Shown: positions 36,155-44,465, numbered from the stretch's first letter. The stretch: DNA of 64,000 bases from CALLPQ01 sp039819545 (GCA_039819545.1 JBCBRS010000001.1:186001-250000), one strand, 5' to 3'. Made by a program: numbers and translations. Notes: generated from the sequence alone by a model not told the origin.

Positions 36155-36600
36155 AGTTGGGGTAGAAAAGACAAAGGCGAGGACTAAGAGACCAAGGGTG
36201 ATGGCCGCGCGTACGGGTATCGACCCTAAGCCGGCAAAACCAAAAAAAGCACCACCATCTATTGATCGTTTAACAGTGCCTACGGACAGGCTACTGGTAT
36301 CAGTTACTCGCGTAAAAATAGTGAGCCCCGCTTCATGCTGCCGGTCCCAAACGACAGCGCGCTGTCAACACGCAACGCTGAAAAGCTACCAATTGGCGCG
36401 GGCGAGACCAGCGCCAAAAATAAGAAGTGCTCCCGTAATAATTGAAGAGGTCTCATTTTTGACGGGACGACCGCGCGTTCGCAGCCGAGGCCGGGAAATC
36501 ATCCGTGGTCGTCGATTTAGTTGGTACCAACCCAAAAAGACGAACTTATCGCATTGGCGCTGCCATTTATTTTGGCTATGCGGAACGCGAACAACGGATT
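36155..36600. other. 446-bp region between beta-barrel ORF and thiE
   Basis: The left part (36155-36258) encodes the signal peptide of the minus-strand barrel gene. A 12-bp perfect palindrome GTTGGTACCAAC lies at 36520-36531, a possible operator. I see no TPP riboswitch features (no THI-box CTGAGA) ahead of thiE. A small minus-strand ORF at 36386-36502 is described separately. The rest holds nothing I can identify. Confidence 0.4.
36386..36502 (-). CDS. possible 38-aa single-pass membrane peptide
   Basis: A short ATG-to-TAG frame encodes an Arg-rich N terminus (MISRPRLRTRGRPVKNE) followed by one hydrophobic segment (IITGALLIFGAGLA) and a short RANW end. The basic-then-hydrophobic layout is that of small membrane proteins, but no ribosome binding site is obvious and the frame could be chance. 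Its last residues resemble sorting-signal tails only superficially. Confidence 0.25.
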   Translation of the reverse strand: MISRPRLRTRGRPVKNETSSIITGALLIFGAGLARANW

Positions 36601-37254
36601 ATGTCTATGGACGACTGTGCCCTTTATCTGATTTCGCCGCCGACGATTGAAGATGGCAATGCCTTTGCGGGCGCGCTCGCATCGGCCCTCGGTGCGGGCC
36701 CGGTTGCCTGTTTTCAATTGCGACTGAAAGACCCGGGCGGCGGGTCGGTCGATGATGCGCGGGTTCTCGCCGTGGCAGAGCGCTTGCTGCCCGTGTGCCG
36801 CGCGAGCGACGTCGCGTTTTTGATCAATGACAGGCCTGACCTTGCCAAAGCGTGCGGCGCGGACGGCGTGCATGTGGGCCAGTCGGACCAGTCGTTGGGC
36901 GAGGCGCGGGCACTCCTCGGGGAGGCGGCAAGTATCGGGGTCACCTGCAACAATTCGCGCCATCTGGCGCTGGAGGCAGGGGAGGCGGGTGCCGACTATG
37001 TGGCGTTTGGCGCGTTCTTTCCCTCAGAAACAAAACAGACCGCGACGCCCGCCGATCTGGATATCCTGACCTGGTGGCAGACCATGACCACGGTACCATG
37101 CGTGGCGATTGGCGGGATCACTTTGGATAACTGCGAAAATGTTGCGCAAGCAGGTGCTGATTTCGTCGCTGTTTCGGGCGCTGTGTGGCAGCACCCCACG
37201 GGGCCAGCGGATGCAGTCCGCGCTTTTGGTGAGCGGTTGGCAAACGCGCGGTGA
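36601..37254 (+). CDS. thiE: thiamine phosphate synthase
   Basis: A ~217-aa ThiE-like enzyme that couples HMP-PP and thiazole phosphate to thiamine phosphate. Family segments: CFQLRLKDPGGG (phosphate/Lys region, normally QLRxK), FLINDRPDLAKACGADGVHVGQSD, GVTCNNSRHLALEAGEAGADYVAFGAFFPSETKQ and VAIGGITLDN. The in-frame ATG 36505 adds 32 residues with no family match; ATG 36601 (MSMDDCALYLI) or 36607 is preferred. A TenI-like regulator is an alternative, but the VGQSD and ATYVAFG-type motifs favour ThiE. Confidence 0.85.
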   Translation: MSMDDCALYLISPPTIEDGNAFAGALASALGAGPVACFQLRLKDPGGGSVDDARVLAVAERLLPVCRASDVAFLINDRPDLAKACGADGVHVGQSDQSLGEARALLGEAASIGVTCNNSRHLALEAGEAGADYVAFGAFFPSETKQTATPADLDILTWWQTMTTVPCVAIGGITLDNCENVAQAGADFVAVSGAVWQHPTGPADAVRAFGERLANAR

Positions 37255-37312
37255 AAAAAAGACAGCCCTATGCTAAACTTCTTGTAGGGCTCTCGCGGTA
37301 TAAACAATCAGT

Positions 37313-38530
37313 ATGAAACGACACGTCTCCCTTTTTGCGCAGGCAGCGCCCGGAAATCCGACTGGCGTTCTGAATGGTCGCCGGATTGGCGCATTGCGCG
37401 GGGTGGCATTCGCTGTGGCGGTAATCTTTTCTGGTGGCGAACATAGCTTTGCGCAGGTGGCTTTGCGCGATGAGGGCGCTGGTCTGACCGCTGATGGTCC
37501 CGCCCTGACAGGCGCCGTACCGCGTGAAAAGCCATTGCCCCGGGCGGCCCCGGGATCACCAATTGAGGCAATCCTCGATAAGATCCTGAAGCAGGAATAT
37601 CTCTCCGCGCGTAGTCTATTAAGCCCTTTGCTTCGCCTTGATGATGCCGATGCCCTGCATATCACGGCAGTGCTCGATGAGAATGGCTGGGGCGGGCCAC
37701 GCGATCTTGAAAATGCGATCAGTCTTTATGCCCGCGCTGCTGCGAAAGGGCAGGTGGACTCCCAATTTGCGTTGGGTGAGCTGGCCTTTGGTCGGCGGGG
37801 GGTTAAACGCGATCTGCCGCGCGCAGCGGAATGGTTTTCTCTCGCCGCCAATCAGGGGCATCCCGGGGCAAAAGCCCGGTTGGGTCAGATCTATACGCGC
37901 GGTCTCGGGGTTGAGCCTGATGTGGTGCGCGGCGTGCGTTACCTAGAGGAGGCGGCCTCTGCAGGAGATCGCGATGGCCAGTTTGACCTTGGCGTTGCCT
38001 ATCTGGAGGGTCTTGGGAAACCGCAGGATTATCAGGAGGCCGCTCGCTGGTTTCTGGCCGCTGCAAAACAACTGCACCCCGACGCACAGTTTAATCTTGC
38101 CCTTCTTCACGACAGTCCGCTGCTCGGCCCGCCTGATCCTCAGCAGACGGTCTATTGGCTGTCGGCGGCGGCAAATGCGGGTTTGCCGCGGGCTTATGTG
38201 GCCCTCGGCCTCCTCGTCTCGGAGGGGCGCGGCATTGACCAGTCAGACCGGGTCGCCGCTGACTGGTTCGAACGCGCCGCCCTTGCCGGTGATCAGGAGG
38301 GCCAGTTTCTATATGCTGTTGTCCTTGCCGAGGGGCGCGGGCGGGCGCGGCAACCAAGCGAAGCTTTGCGCTGGCTTGACAAATCCATAGCTCAAACGCC
38401 GCTTGATCCGGCGCAAGCTGACCAGAGAGCGGCGTTACGCGCACGCCTAATCAAGGCTGGGGCCAAGCCCTCCAGTGACCGAACAGGAGACCAGGCCGCA
38501 GCCCCATCTGCGAAACCCTTGCGTCCTTAG
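37313..38530 (+). CDS. secreted Sel1-repeat (TPR-like) protein
   Basis: A 405-aa protein with an export signal after a basic N region (GALRGVAFAVAVIFSGGEHSFAQ) and at least six Sel1 repeats between about residues 115 and 370, for example AEWFSLAANQGHPGAKARLGQIYTRG, VRYLEEAASAGDRDGQFDLGVAYLEG and ADWFERAALAGDQEGQFLYAVVLAEG. Sel1 proteins are periplasmic scaffolds. It is 58 bp after thiE and 57 bp before ruvC; no function can be assigned. Confidence 0.85.
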   Translation: MKRHVSLFAQAAPGNPTGVLNGRRIGALRGVAFAVAVIFSGGEHSFAQVALRDEGAGLTADGPALTGAVPREKPLPRAAPGSPIEAILDKILKQEYLSARSLLSPLLRLDDADALHITAVLDENGWGGPRDLENAISLYARAAAKGQVDSQFALGELAFGRRGVKRDLPRAAEWFSLAANQGHPGAKARLGQIYTRGLGVEPDVVRGVRYLEEAASAGDRDGQFDLGVAYLEGLGKPQDYQEAARWFLAAAKQLHPDAQFNLALLHDSPLLGPPDPQQTVYWLSAAANAGLPRAYVALGLLVSEGRGIDQSDRVAADWFERAALAGDQEGQFLYAVVLAEGRGRARQPSEALRWLDKSIAQTPLDPAQADQRAALRARLIKAGAKPSSDRTGDQAAAPSAKPLRP

Positions 38531-38587
38531 TCGGAAATTTTCCACCGAAGATGTTCCCTACCTGTTCGCCGCCCCGTAAGGTGGCGT

Positions 38588-39118
38588 ATGGCATCTGTGA
38601 TTCGTATTTTAGGCATTGATCCCGGCTCTGTGGCCATGGGCTGGGGAATTATAGATTGCGATGGGCCCCGCGCCTCCTTCGTGGCGGCGGGCACGCTGCG
38701 CCCCGGTGGTTCGTCAGCGAAGCCCCCCCTTGGCCGAGCAGAAAAACTGGCAAAGCTGATGACCGGTCTTAACGAGGTGCTGGCGCAATACGCCCCGCAT
38801 GAGGCGAGCGTTGAGGAGACCTTCGTCAATGCCAACCCGCGCGATGCCCTGGTGCTGGGCCAGGCGCGCGGCGTTGCGCTGGTGGCACCGGCCATGGCGC
38901 AAATCCCAGTGTTTGAATATGCTGCCAACAAGATCAAGAAATCCGTGGTCGGCCGTGGGCACGCAGATAAGGGCCAGGTGCAGGCCATGGTGCGGGTACT
39001 CCTGCCAGCCTCTGGTACGCAAAAGCCAGATGCCGCCGACGCTCTTGCTGTGGCGCTCTGCCATGCGCACCACCGTGACACCCATCTGCTTCAGGAAAAG
39101 ATGAGGGCACAAGGATGA
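38588..39118 (+). CDS. ruvC: Holliday junction resolvase RuvC
   Basis: A 176-aa endonuclease that resolves Holliday junctions with RuvAB. Acidic residues of the active site: Asp in IRILGIDPGSVAMGWGII, Glu in SVEETFVNANPRDALVLGQARG, and the C-terminal pair in KPDAADALAVALCHAHHR. The stop overlaps the ruvA start by 4 bp. Normal length and order (ruvC-ruvA-ruvB). Confidence 0.96.
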   Translation: MASVIRILGIDPGSVAMGWGIIDCDGPRASFVAAGTLRPGGSSAKPPLGRAEKLAKLMTGLNEVLAQYAPHEASVEETFVNANPRDALVLGQARGVALVAPAMAQIPVFEYAANKIKKSVVGRGHADKGQVQAMVRVLLPASGTQKPDAADALAVALCHAHHRDTHLLQEKMRAQG

Positions 39119-39795
39119 TTGCCCGATTGAGGGGCACCGTTGCCCATGTTTCACCCGATGCCTTGGTGCTCGACGTAGAAGGCGTCGGTTATGAAGTGAA
39201 CTGCCTGCCGCGTGCACTGGAGGCGTTGAGCCCTGGAACGGAAATTGTCTTCAGTATAGAAACCATTGTCCGTGAGGACTTCATTCGGCTTTATGGATTC
39301 GCCAGTGAGACCGAGCGCCAGTGCTTTCGCGTTCTTACCGGTGTGCAAGGGGTTGGCGCGCGTCACGCGCTCTCGATCCTCCAGATCCTGCCGCCATCGG
39401 CGCTTTATGATGCGATCGCGGCTGAGGATGTGACGGCGATCTCACGGGCCCACGGGATTGGTAAGAAAATCGCACAACGGCTGGTCAGTGAATTACAGTC
39501 TAAACTTGGCATCCTTGCAACGGAGACTGGCGCCGGTTTGCCAAATGCGGGCGCTTTACCCGGCGCGGTGCCACCGGCTGTACCGGGCCCCGCAAGTTTC
39601 CCCGCAGGTGCAACCCCTGGAGCAGCAGACGCGGCAAATGGCGGTGCCAGCCGGGCGGATGCCGTTTCGGCGCTGGTCAATCTTGGCTATGACAGGTCGG
39701 AGGCGCACCGCGCGGTTGCCAAAGCGGGGCAGGACGATGACCGCGATGTCGAAACGCTGATCACGGGCGCGCTGAAGGAACTTGCCATTCTATGA
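39115..39795 (+). CDS. ruvA: Holliday junction helicase subunit RuvA
   Basis: A 226-aa RuvA, the junction-binding tetramer. The OB-fold domain I opens with MIARLRGTVAHVSPDALVLDVEGVGYEVNC; the HhH region is VLTGVQGVGARHALSILQ and ISRAHGIGKKIAQRLVSELQ; domain III (ALVNLGYDRSEAHRAV) follows an Ala/Pro/Gly-rich linker somewhat longer than usual (about residues 140-180). It overlaps both neighbours by 4 bp. Confidence 0.96.
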   Translation: MIARLRGTVAHVSPDALVLDVEGVGYEVNCLPRALEALSPGTEIVFSIETIVREDFIRLYGFASETERQCFRVLTGVQGVGARHALSILQILPPSALYDAIAAEDVTAISRAHGIGKKIAQRLVSELQSKLGILATETGAGLPNAGALPGAVPPAVPGPASFPAGATPGAADAANGGASRADAVSALVNLGYDRSEAHRAVAKAGQDDDRDVETLITGALKELAIL

Positions 39796-40844
39796 CCGAT
39801 GGTGATGCGCATACGGATCGCCTTGTGGATGCGCTCGCTCGCGCCGATGATCCCGATGTGGCGTTGCGTCCCAAAGTCCTCAGCGATTTCGTGGGACAAA
39901 CGCAGGCGACGGGCAATTTGGCGATTTTTGTGCGCGCTGCACGTCAGCGTAAAGAGGCGCTGGATCATGTACTGTTCCATGGGCCGCCGGGCCTCGGCAA
40001 GACAACGCTTGCACAGATTGTTGCCAATGAACTGGGCGTAAATTTTCGTTCGACCTCCGGCCCCGTTATCACCAAGCCCGGTGATCTGGCGGCATTGCTG
40101 ACCAATCTGGAGGCGGGGGATGTGCTCTTTATCGACGAAATTCATCGTCTGTCGCCCGCCGTTGAGGAAGTGCTTTATCCGGCCATGGAAGATTTTGCCC
40201 TCGATCTGATGATCGGAGAGGGGCCAGCCGCCCGCTCGGTAAAGATTGATCTGCCGCGGTTTACCCTGATCGGGGCTACAACGCGGTCGGGCTTGCTGGC
40301 GAAACCGCTCCTTGATCGGTTTGGTATCCCAGTGCGCCTGAATTTTTATGCGCCTGAAGAATTGTGCGCCATCGTAGCGCGCGGCGCTCGTAAACTGGAA
40401 ACGGCAATGTCCGAAGATGGCGCCATGGAGATTGCTCGGCGCGCCCGCGGCACGCCCCGCGTTGCCGGGCGTCTGTTACGCCGGGTGCGTGATGTGGCGC
40501 TGGTAGAGGGGGCAGCGTTGATTGATGCTGGCGTTGCTGACCGTGCGCTGCGCCGGCTTGAAATTGACGGACTTGGTCTTGATCCGCTTGACCGTCGGTA
40601 TCTTCGTCTGATTGCGGAGCATTATGGTGGTGGTCCCGTTGGCGTCGAAACCATCGCCGCCGCCCTGTCCGAAGCGCGCGATGCCGTTGAAGATGTGATT
40701 GAGCCATTTTTGTTGCAGCAAGGTCTGATCCAGCGCACCCCGCGCGGGCGATTATTATCACCCTCGGCATGGTCTCATTTAGGATTGAAGACACCGGCAG
40801 CCGAGCAGCCCCGTCGTGGTGTTACTGATCTGTTTGAGGGATAG
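39792..40844 (+). CDS. ruvB: Holliday junction helicase ATPase RuvB
   Basis: A 350-aa AAA+ motor that drives branch migration. Walker A is FHGPPGLGKTTLAQI, Walker B VLFIDEIHRLSPAVEE, sensor 1 lies in TLIGATTRSGLL and the C-terminal winged helix contains IEPFLLQQGLIQRTPRGR. This is the last recognisable core gene before the accessory island. Its intact 3' end shows that any integration behind it did not damage it. Confidence 0.97.
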   Translation: MTDGDAHTDRLVDALARADDPDVALRPKVLSDFVGQTQATGNLAIFVRAARQRKEALDHVLFHGPPGLGKTTLAQIVANELGVNFRSTSGPVITKPGDLAALLTNLEAGDVLFIDEIHRLSPAVEEVLYPAMEDFALDLMIGEGPAARSVKIDLPRFTLIGATTRSGLLAKPLLDRFGIPVRLNFYAPEELCAIVARGARKLETAMSEDGAMEIARRARGTPRVAGRLLRRVRDVALVEGAALIDAGVADRALRRLEIDGLGLDPLDRRYLRLIAEHYGGGPVGVETIAAALSEARDAVEDVIEPFLLQQGLIQRTPRGRLLSPSAWSHLGLKTPAAEQPRRGVTDLFEG

Positions 40845-40866
40845 ATAGGGCTCTGTTACCCAAAAC

Positions 40867-40884
40867 CTGCGCTCTTCAGCGCAG
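40867..40884 (+). terminator. stem-loop downstream of ruvB
   Basis: CTGCGCT-CTTC-AGCGCAG, a 7-bp perfect stem with a 4-nt loop, starts 23 bp after the ruvB stop. It lacks a U-run (CTTAGAG follows), so efficient intrinsic termination is doubtful. Confidence 0.4.
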
Positions 40885-41090
40885 CTTAGAGTCAGGCCCT
40901 CAATCCGTCGTATCGACGCACACAATTGCGGGCTGCGTCGGGCAGTGGATCCAAAGCGGATTGCCCATTTCCGCAAAATTCCGATACCTTAAACCATGTC
41001 CATTTCCGGAGAAATGGCGCGAGTGACGGGCATCGAAATCAAAAAATATACCCTATCATAACAATCACTTAGGTTATTTTTGCGGCAGAT

Positions 41091-41122
41091 TTGTATCCCA
41101 CTCTGTATCCAGTTTGTATCCC
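41091..41122 (+). repeat. three helically phased GTATCC repeats
   Basis: Core GTATCC occurs at 41093, 41104 and 41116, spaced 11 and 12 bp, within TTTGTATCCCA-like units. About one helical turn apart on one face of DNA, they look like protein-binding sites; short direct repeats of this kind flank attachment cores of tyrosine-recombinase elements (arm sites). No integrase gene lies in the window, so this is inference. Confidence 0.4.
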
Positions 41123-41331
41123 ATTTTTTTAGATATTTAGGGTTCGAGCCCGGTTTATCGCATCGAACCCGATTTCGAAACAATCTTGCACAAAAGCATA
41201 TGAAGGAAGCATTTTTTATGAGTGATCTTAATGTCCTGCCCCCCCCTAAAAACGACGCTTGCGATGGCTAGTTTTGATAGGGAGGGAACTCAGTAAGAAT
41301 CACTTCCTCAAGGCCAGTTTCATATGCTGAC

Positions 41332-41364
41332 TGACCGCCCAATTCGATCTGCATTGGGCGGTCA
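41332..41364 (-). terminator. 12-bp hairpin behind TonB receptor gene
   Basis: TGACCGCCCAAT (41332-41343) pairs perfectly with ATTGGGCGGTCA (41353-41364), with a 9-nt loop, 23 bp beyond the stop of the minus-strand receptor gene. The strong GC stem suits a terminator, but no U-run follows on the minus strand (GTCAGTCAGC), so it may instead be an mRNA-stabilising or recombination-related hairpin. Confidence 0.45.
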
Positions 41365-41386
41365 ATCTTGACTATTGAACAATCAA

Positions 41387-43501
41387 CTAGAATTTCACCC
41401 TGATCCCGCCGTTCACGATGAACCCATCGTTGCGAGACCAGATATCTGTCGTCCATTGACCATCAGGGGAGCGTGTAGGCCTCAACAGGGGCTCTTCTCG
41501 CGTTTGTCGGACGTCCAGAATGTTTTCCGCATTGATGAAATAACTGATCCGACCGATCGTTTTTTCTCCAAGGATGCCGATATCGAGATACGAGTCGCTC
41601 GTGGTGCGGAACGGACTGTTTTCCACCCGCTGTTCGCCGGTGTAATACATCTCCAATCCAAGCCTGAACTCGCCGTGGCGTTCCCACATCGCGACCATGC
41701 CCGCAGTATGTTTCGGTGTAAGCGCAACATCCTGACGCCCGATTCCCAGTTCGTCGGGTTCACTTGAATCGATGTAGAGATAGCTTCCAGTAATTTTGAA
41801 ATCTCGCCACATGTAGCGAAGAAGAAGCTCCGTTCCGCGAAGCTCTGACTTGCCAGGAGTGTTGACCAGTCGAACGCGATCCAATTCGCCGCCCGGTACA
41901 CTTGAGAAAGACTCCAGCCGGGTCACACCATCGACGTCAGAAGCGAAGAAGGTCGCATTTGCTTCAATCCCACCTTGGCGGTAACCGATATCAAGCGACG
42001 CCGTTTGCGCGGTCTCTTCGATGATTCCAGACAAAGGCTCGAGACGGGAGAGTCCTGCGGCCTCGATCTCTTCGACGAACGGAGTTGGCGCAAAGAAACC
42101 GTCAGCGACGGACCCTCGAATTGTCCAATTTCCCGGGCGATATAGGATGGATACCCTCGGGCTGAGTTGAGAGCCGTACTCACTATGGTCATCGAACCGA
42201 CCACTTAACGACACTGAAAGCTCGTCGGTAAAATCATGATCGATTTGACCAAATATACCCGGAACATCGTACGTGTAATCGAAAGCGGGAAAGGTATCAG
42301 AACTATAAATCTCTGATTGCCAAGCCACCCCTGCGACCCAGTTTGTGCCGCCTTGTGCTCCTGTCATGGATGCCTCTAATAAATAGCTCTCGTGCTGGTC
42401 TTCTTCGAGCAAAGCGCCAAAACGGTGATCATGCTCTTGCACCATCCCGGAGGCGCGGACTTGCCCGTCCAACGTTTGGGATAAAGGCATGTCGGCAATG
42501 AACCCGCCATCCAGTCTGGTCGTGTCTTGGTCCTGCGGGAAGAAAGTGCCATCGGGAACAGTAAAACCGTCGCGTGTTCCGCCTTCTCTTTCTTCGGTCA
42601 TGAAGCCTAGCGTCGCGTATACCTCGGCGCCATTGTCGCCTTGCCAGAACAATCGAGGTCGCGCTGTCCACCGTTCATAGCTCGGCATATCAATCCAACC
42701 ATCATCATCGAAGTCTTGAACGCCCTGTCGATGCGCGCCCGCAGTCAATGAGACACCAAGCGAGTCCGAGAGCGGGGTCGCTGTGTACGCGGTGAGATCT
42801 TGCCCGTCCCGGGAGGTCAAGTTCAACAAAACCTCACTTTCTGCATCATCACTTGGACGGCGAGAAACAAGGTTGATGACGCCGCCAAGTGCTGAAGCGC
42901 CATAAAGAGACGTCGCGGAGCCTTTGATGATTTCGACTTGCCTTAGATCGGTTGGCGGAATTTGCAGCAAACCCAGAGAGGAAGCTTGACCGCCATAGAG
43001 GGGAAGTCCGTCCGCTAGGATTTGGGTATAGCGCCCATAGAGGCCCTGGACTCGCACATTTGCCGAACCAAGCGCAGGAGAAGTAACCTGTACGCGTATG
43101 CCACCCGTCTCATTGACGAGTGTCGCGATATTCCCCGGACGCATGATGGCCTTTTCCTCGATCTCTTCACGAGGAACCACTTCAACGCGCATAGGCTCAT
43201 CTTGAAGCAACCGGCCAGAGCGCGTGGCCTGCACCACAATCGTATCTAGCGTTTTACTATGATCGTGATCGTGCTCATCACCGTCGTGGTTCTCATGATC
43301 ACCATCTTCATGCTCGTCATGATCCCCGTCTTCATCCACCACATCGTGGTCGTGATCGGAGTGGTCTTCATGTTCATCATGATCTTCGTGTTGATCGTGA
43401 TTTGCGTGGTCGTCGAGCGCATCTTCCTGAGATAGCGCGGTGGGTTGGGCTAACATTGCGAGCGCGATTAGCGCCGTGGGGCCCGATAAGTATTTTGACA
43501 T
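41387..43501 (-). CDS. TonB-dependent outer membrane receptor with His-rich N terminus (zinc/metal type)
   Basis: A 704-aa receptor. Signal peptide MSKYLSGPTALIALAMLAQPTA is followed by an unusual His/Asp/Glu-rich stretch (residues 32-81) with 15 His in 50 residues. The TonB box region is KTLDTIVVQATRSGRL, the plug has TGGIRVQVTSPALGSANVRVQGLYGRYTQILADGLPLYGG and GSATSLYGASALGGVINLVSRRP, and the barrel ends NGGIRVKF with terminal Phe. Such His-rich receptors (ZnuD-like) take up zinc or related metals. Upstream lies a second His-rich protein gene. Start 43501 chosen because it begins the signal peptide; the frame to 43612 is an extension. Confidence 0.88.
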   Translation of the reverse strand: MSKYLSGPTALIALAMLAQPTALSQEDALDDHANHDQHEDHDEHEDHSDHDHDVVDEDGDHDEHEDGDHENHDGDEHDHDHSKTLDTIVVQATRSGRLLQDEPMRVEVVPREEIEEKAIMRPGNIATLVNETGGIRVQVTSPALGSANVRVQGLYGRYTQILADGLPLYGGQASSLGLLQIPPTDLRQVEIIKGSATSLYGASALGGVINLVSRRPSDDAESEVLLNLTSRDGQDLTAYTATPLSDSLGVSLTAGAHRQGVQDFDDDGWIDMPSYERWTARPRLFWQGDNGAEVYATLGFMTEEREGGTRDGFTVPDGTFFPQDQDTTRLDGGFIADMPLSQTLDGQVRASGMVQEHDHRFGALLEEDQHESYLLEASMTGAQGGTNWVAGVAWQSEIYSSDTFPAFDYTYDVPGIFGQIDHDFTDELSVSLSGRFDDHSEYGSQLSPRVSILYRPGNWTIRGSVADGFFAPTPFVEEIEAAGLSRLEPLSGIIEETAQTASLDIGYRQGGIEANATFFASDVDGVTRLESFSSVPGGELDRVRLVNTPGKSELRGTELLLRYMWRDFKITGSYLYIDSSEPDELGIGRQDVALTPKHTAGMVAMWERHGEFRLGLEMYYTGEQRVENSPFRTTSDSYLDIGILGEKTIGRISYFINAENILDVRQTREEPLLRPTRSPDGQWTTDIWSRNDGFIVNGGIRVKF

Positions 43502-43562
43502 TTTCTGAGTCCGTAATCTGTTTGTGAGTGAACGCGAAAACCCGCGTTCAGGGCGAACAGAA

Positions 43563-43904
43563 TCATCGCCTCGGAGGTCGAAAATGTGGGCTAGAGGACG
43601 TTGCGAGCGCACCGTCGTTTAATAGCAGCCAAGCTTTATCAAATTCGAGCGCCACAATTATTCTCGGGAATTGGTCGCTACGATGGATGTGAATATGGCA
43701 CTGACCGCATTGATGCGCGTGGTCATCATGATCATGGCCGTCATGCCCGCGCTCTGTCGGAGCTTCATGTAACTCGTCCGAGCAGTTATCCACTGGCACC
43801 AGTTCAAGGTGTGCAGCCCCTGCCAATGGCGCACCAAAAAGCGCCGTGGATAGCATGGCTAACACAATCACTTTCAGTGAAAAGAACTGCATCGATGTTT
43901 TCAT
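43563..43904 (-). CDS. small secreted His-rich metal-binding protein
   Basis: A ~113-aa protein with a signal peptide (FFSLKVIVLAMLSTALFGAPLAGAA) and a mature part carrying Cys and a dense metal-ligand cluster: GHDGHDHDDHAHQCGQCHIHIH. It lies 61 bp upstream of the His-rich receptor gene on the same strand, so the two probably form an operon and the protein may buffer or hand over metal in the periplasm. ATG 43904 starts the signal peptide; the in-frame extension upstream to 43955 lacks one. I do not recognise a named family. Confidence 0.75.
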   Translation of the reverse strand: MKTSMQFFSLKVIVLAMLSTALFGAPLAGAAHLELVPVDNCSDELHEAPTERGHDGHDHDDHAHQCGQCHIHIHRSDQFPRIIVALEFDKAWLLLNDGALATSSSPHFRPPRR

Positions 43905-43974
43905 TCTGTGCGGCTCACTCAGGCTTCGTCGGCACGTTTTAACTCCTACAGCCACTAGAGCCGCAAGATGTTTT

Positions 43975-44415
43975 TTATAGGGCCGTTACGCGTTCGTGGG
44001 TTTCGGCGATACAGTCACTGTGATCATTGAGCGCAGCCATGACACGGCATTCACCCACTTCTCCGCCCTCACAACTTGAGATCATTCGTTTCAATTCACC
44101 TTCCAAAGCTTCGAGCTGGCTAAGGCGTTTCCGCACATCATTCAGGTGCTCTCGGGCGATAACGTCAACCGCGCTGCAATCGCTTCCCGGTTCTGTCTGG
44201 AGTTTCATCAACTCGCGTACTGCATCCATTGGAAACCCCAAATCACGCGCGTGTCGAATGAATGAGAGACGGTGCACGGCGTCTTCAGCATAGAGGCGCT
44301 GCCCACTTTCACTTCGGTCTGGTTCACCCATGAGGTCGATTGATTCGTAATAGCGAATAGTGGTGACTTTCACTCCTGCAGCCTTAGACAATCGACCAAT
44401 CGTCATTGGTTTCAT
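43975..44415 (-). CDS. MerR-family metal-responsive regulator
   Basis: A 146-aa MerR protein. The N-terminal helix-turn-helix reads MTIGRLSKAAGVKVTTIRYYESIDLM, followed by SGQRLYAEDAVHRLSFIRHARDLGFPMDAVRELM. The dimerisation helix leads to Cys-containing positions (GSDCSAVD, SSCEGGEVGECRVM, HSDC) that could bind a soft or borderline metal, as in ZntR/CadR/MerR-type sensors. ATG 44415 has AGGAGA at the right spacing. It is divergent from the transporter gene; the operator between them is listed separately. Confidence 0.9.
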   Translation of the reverse strand: MKPMTIGRLSKAAGVKVTTIRYYESIDLMGEPDRSESGQRLYAEDAVHRLSFIRHARDLGFPMDAVRELMKLQTEPGSDCSAVDVIAREHLNDVRKRLSQLEALEGELKRMISSCEGGEVGECRVMAALNDHSDCIAETHERVTAL

Positions 44416-44434
44416 AAAATCTCTCCTAACAGGC

Positions 44435-44465
44435 TTGCGTCTACAGTGACTGTAGACTGTAGAGT
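44435..44465 (+). promoter_or_regulatory. MerR-type promoter with 19-bp spacer and dyad operator
   Basis: A -35 candidate TTGCGT (44435-44440) and a -10 candidate TAGAGT (44460-44465) are separated by exactly 19 bp, the overlong spacing typical of MerR-controlled promoters. The spacer contains the dyad CTACAG-TGA-CTGTAG (44441-44455). It drives the transporter gene at 44498 and sits in front of the divergent merR-like gene, so metal-bound regulator would untwist and activate it. Confidence 0.75.

Larger units (their letters stand above)
40845..41386. other. 542-bp non-coding left edge of accessory island
   Basis: No credible gene. It holds: a hairpin behind ruvB (40867-40884), an inverted repeat CCATTTC-CGGA-GAAATGG (41000-41017), the phased GTATCC repeats (41091-41122), a GGTTCGAGCCCG stretch at 41140 that looks like a tRNA T-loop but has no tRNA around it, a 17-codon frame starting 41218, and a 12-bp-stem hairpin (41332-41364). 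It lies where gene order changes from core to accessory content, so it probably contains the island's left attachment end. Confidence 0.5.

Noticed and set aside
36520..36600. TPP riboswitch ahead of thiE
   Set aside because: No THI-box core sequences are present in the leader.
36021..36650. 209-aa plus-strand ORF ahead of thiE
   Set aside because: Arg/Lys/Pro-rich composition and antisense position to the barrel gene indicate a shadow; no ribosome binding site.
41130..41175. tRNA-like GGTTCGAGCCCG stretch behind ruvB
   Set aside because: The T-loop-like core has no matching acceptor, D or anticodon arms on either strand, so it is not called as a tRNA.
41201..41274. 17-25-codon frame with AAGGAA upstream at the island edge
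   Set aside because: Too short, no homology I recognise, and it contains a C8 run; could be the remnant start of a disrupted gene but is not supported.
42432..42700. search for CRISPR arrays, insertion sequences and transposases in the island
   Set aside because: No repeat-spacer periodicity and no DDE or HUH transposase was seen anywhere in the window.
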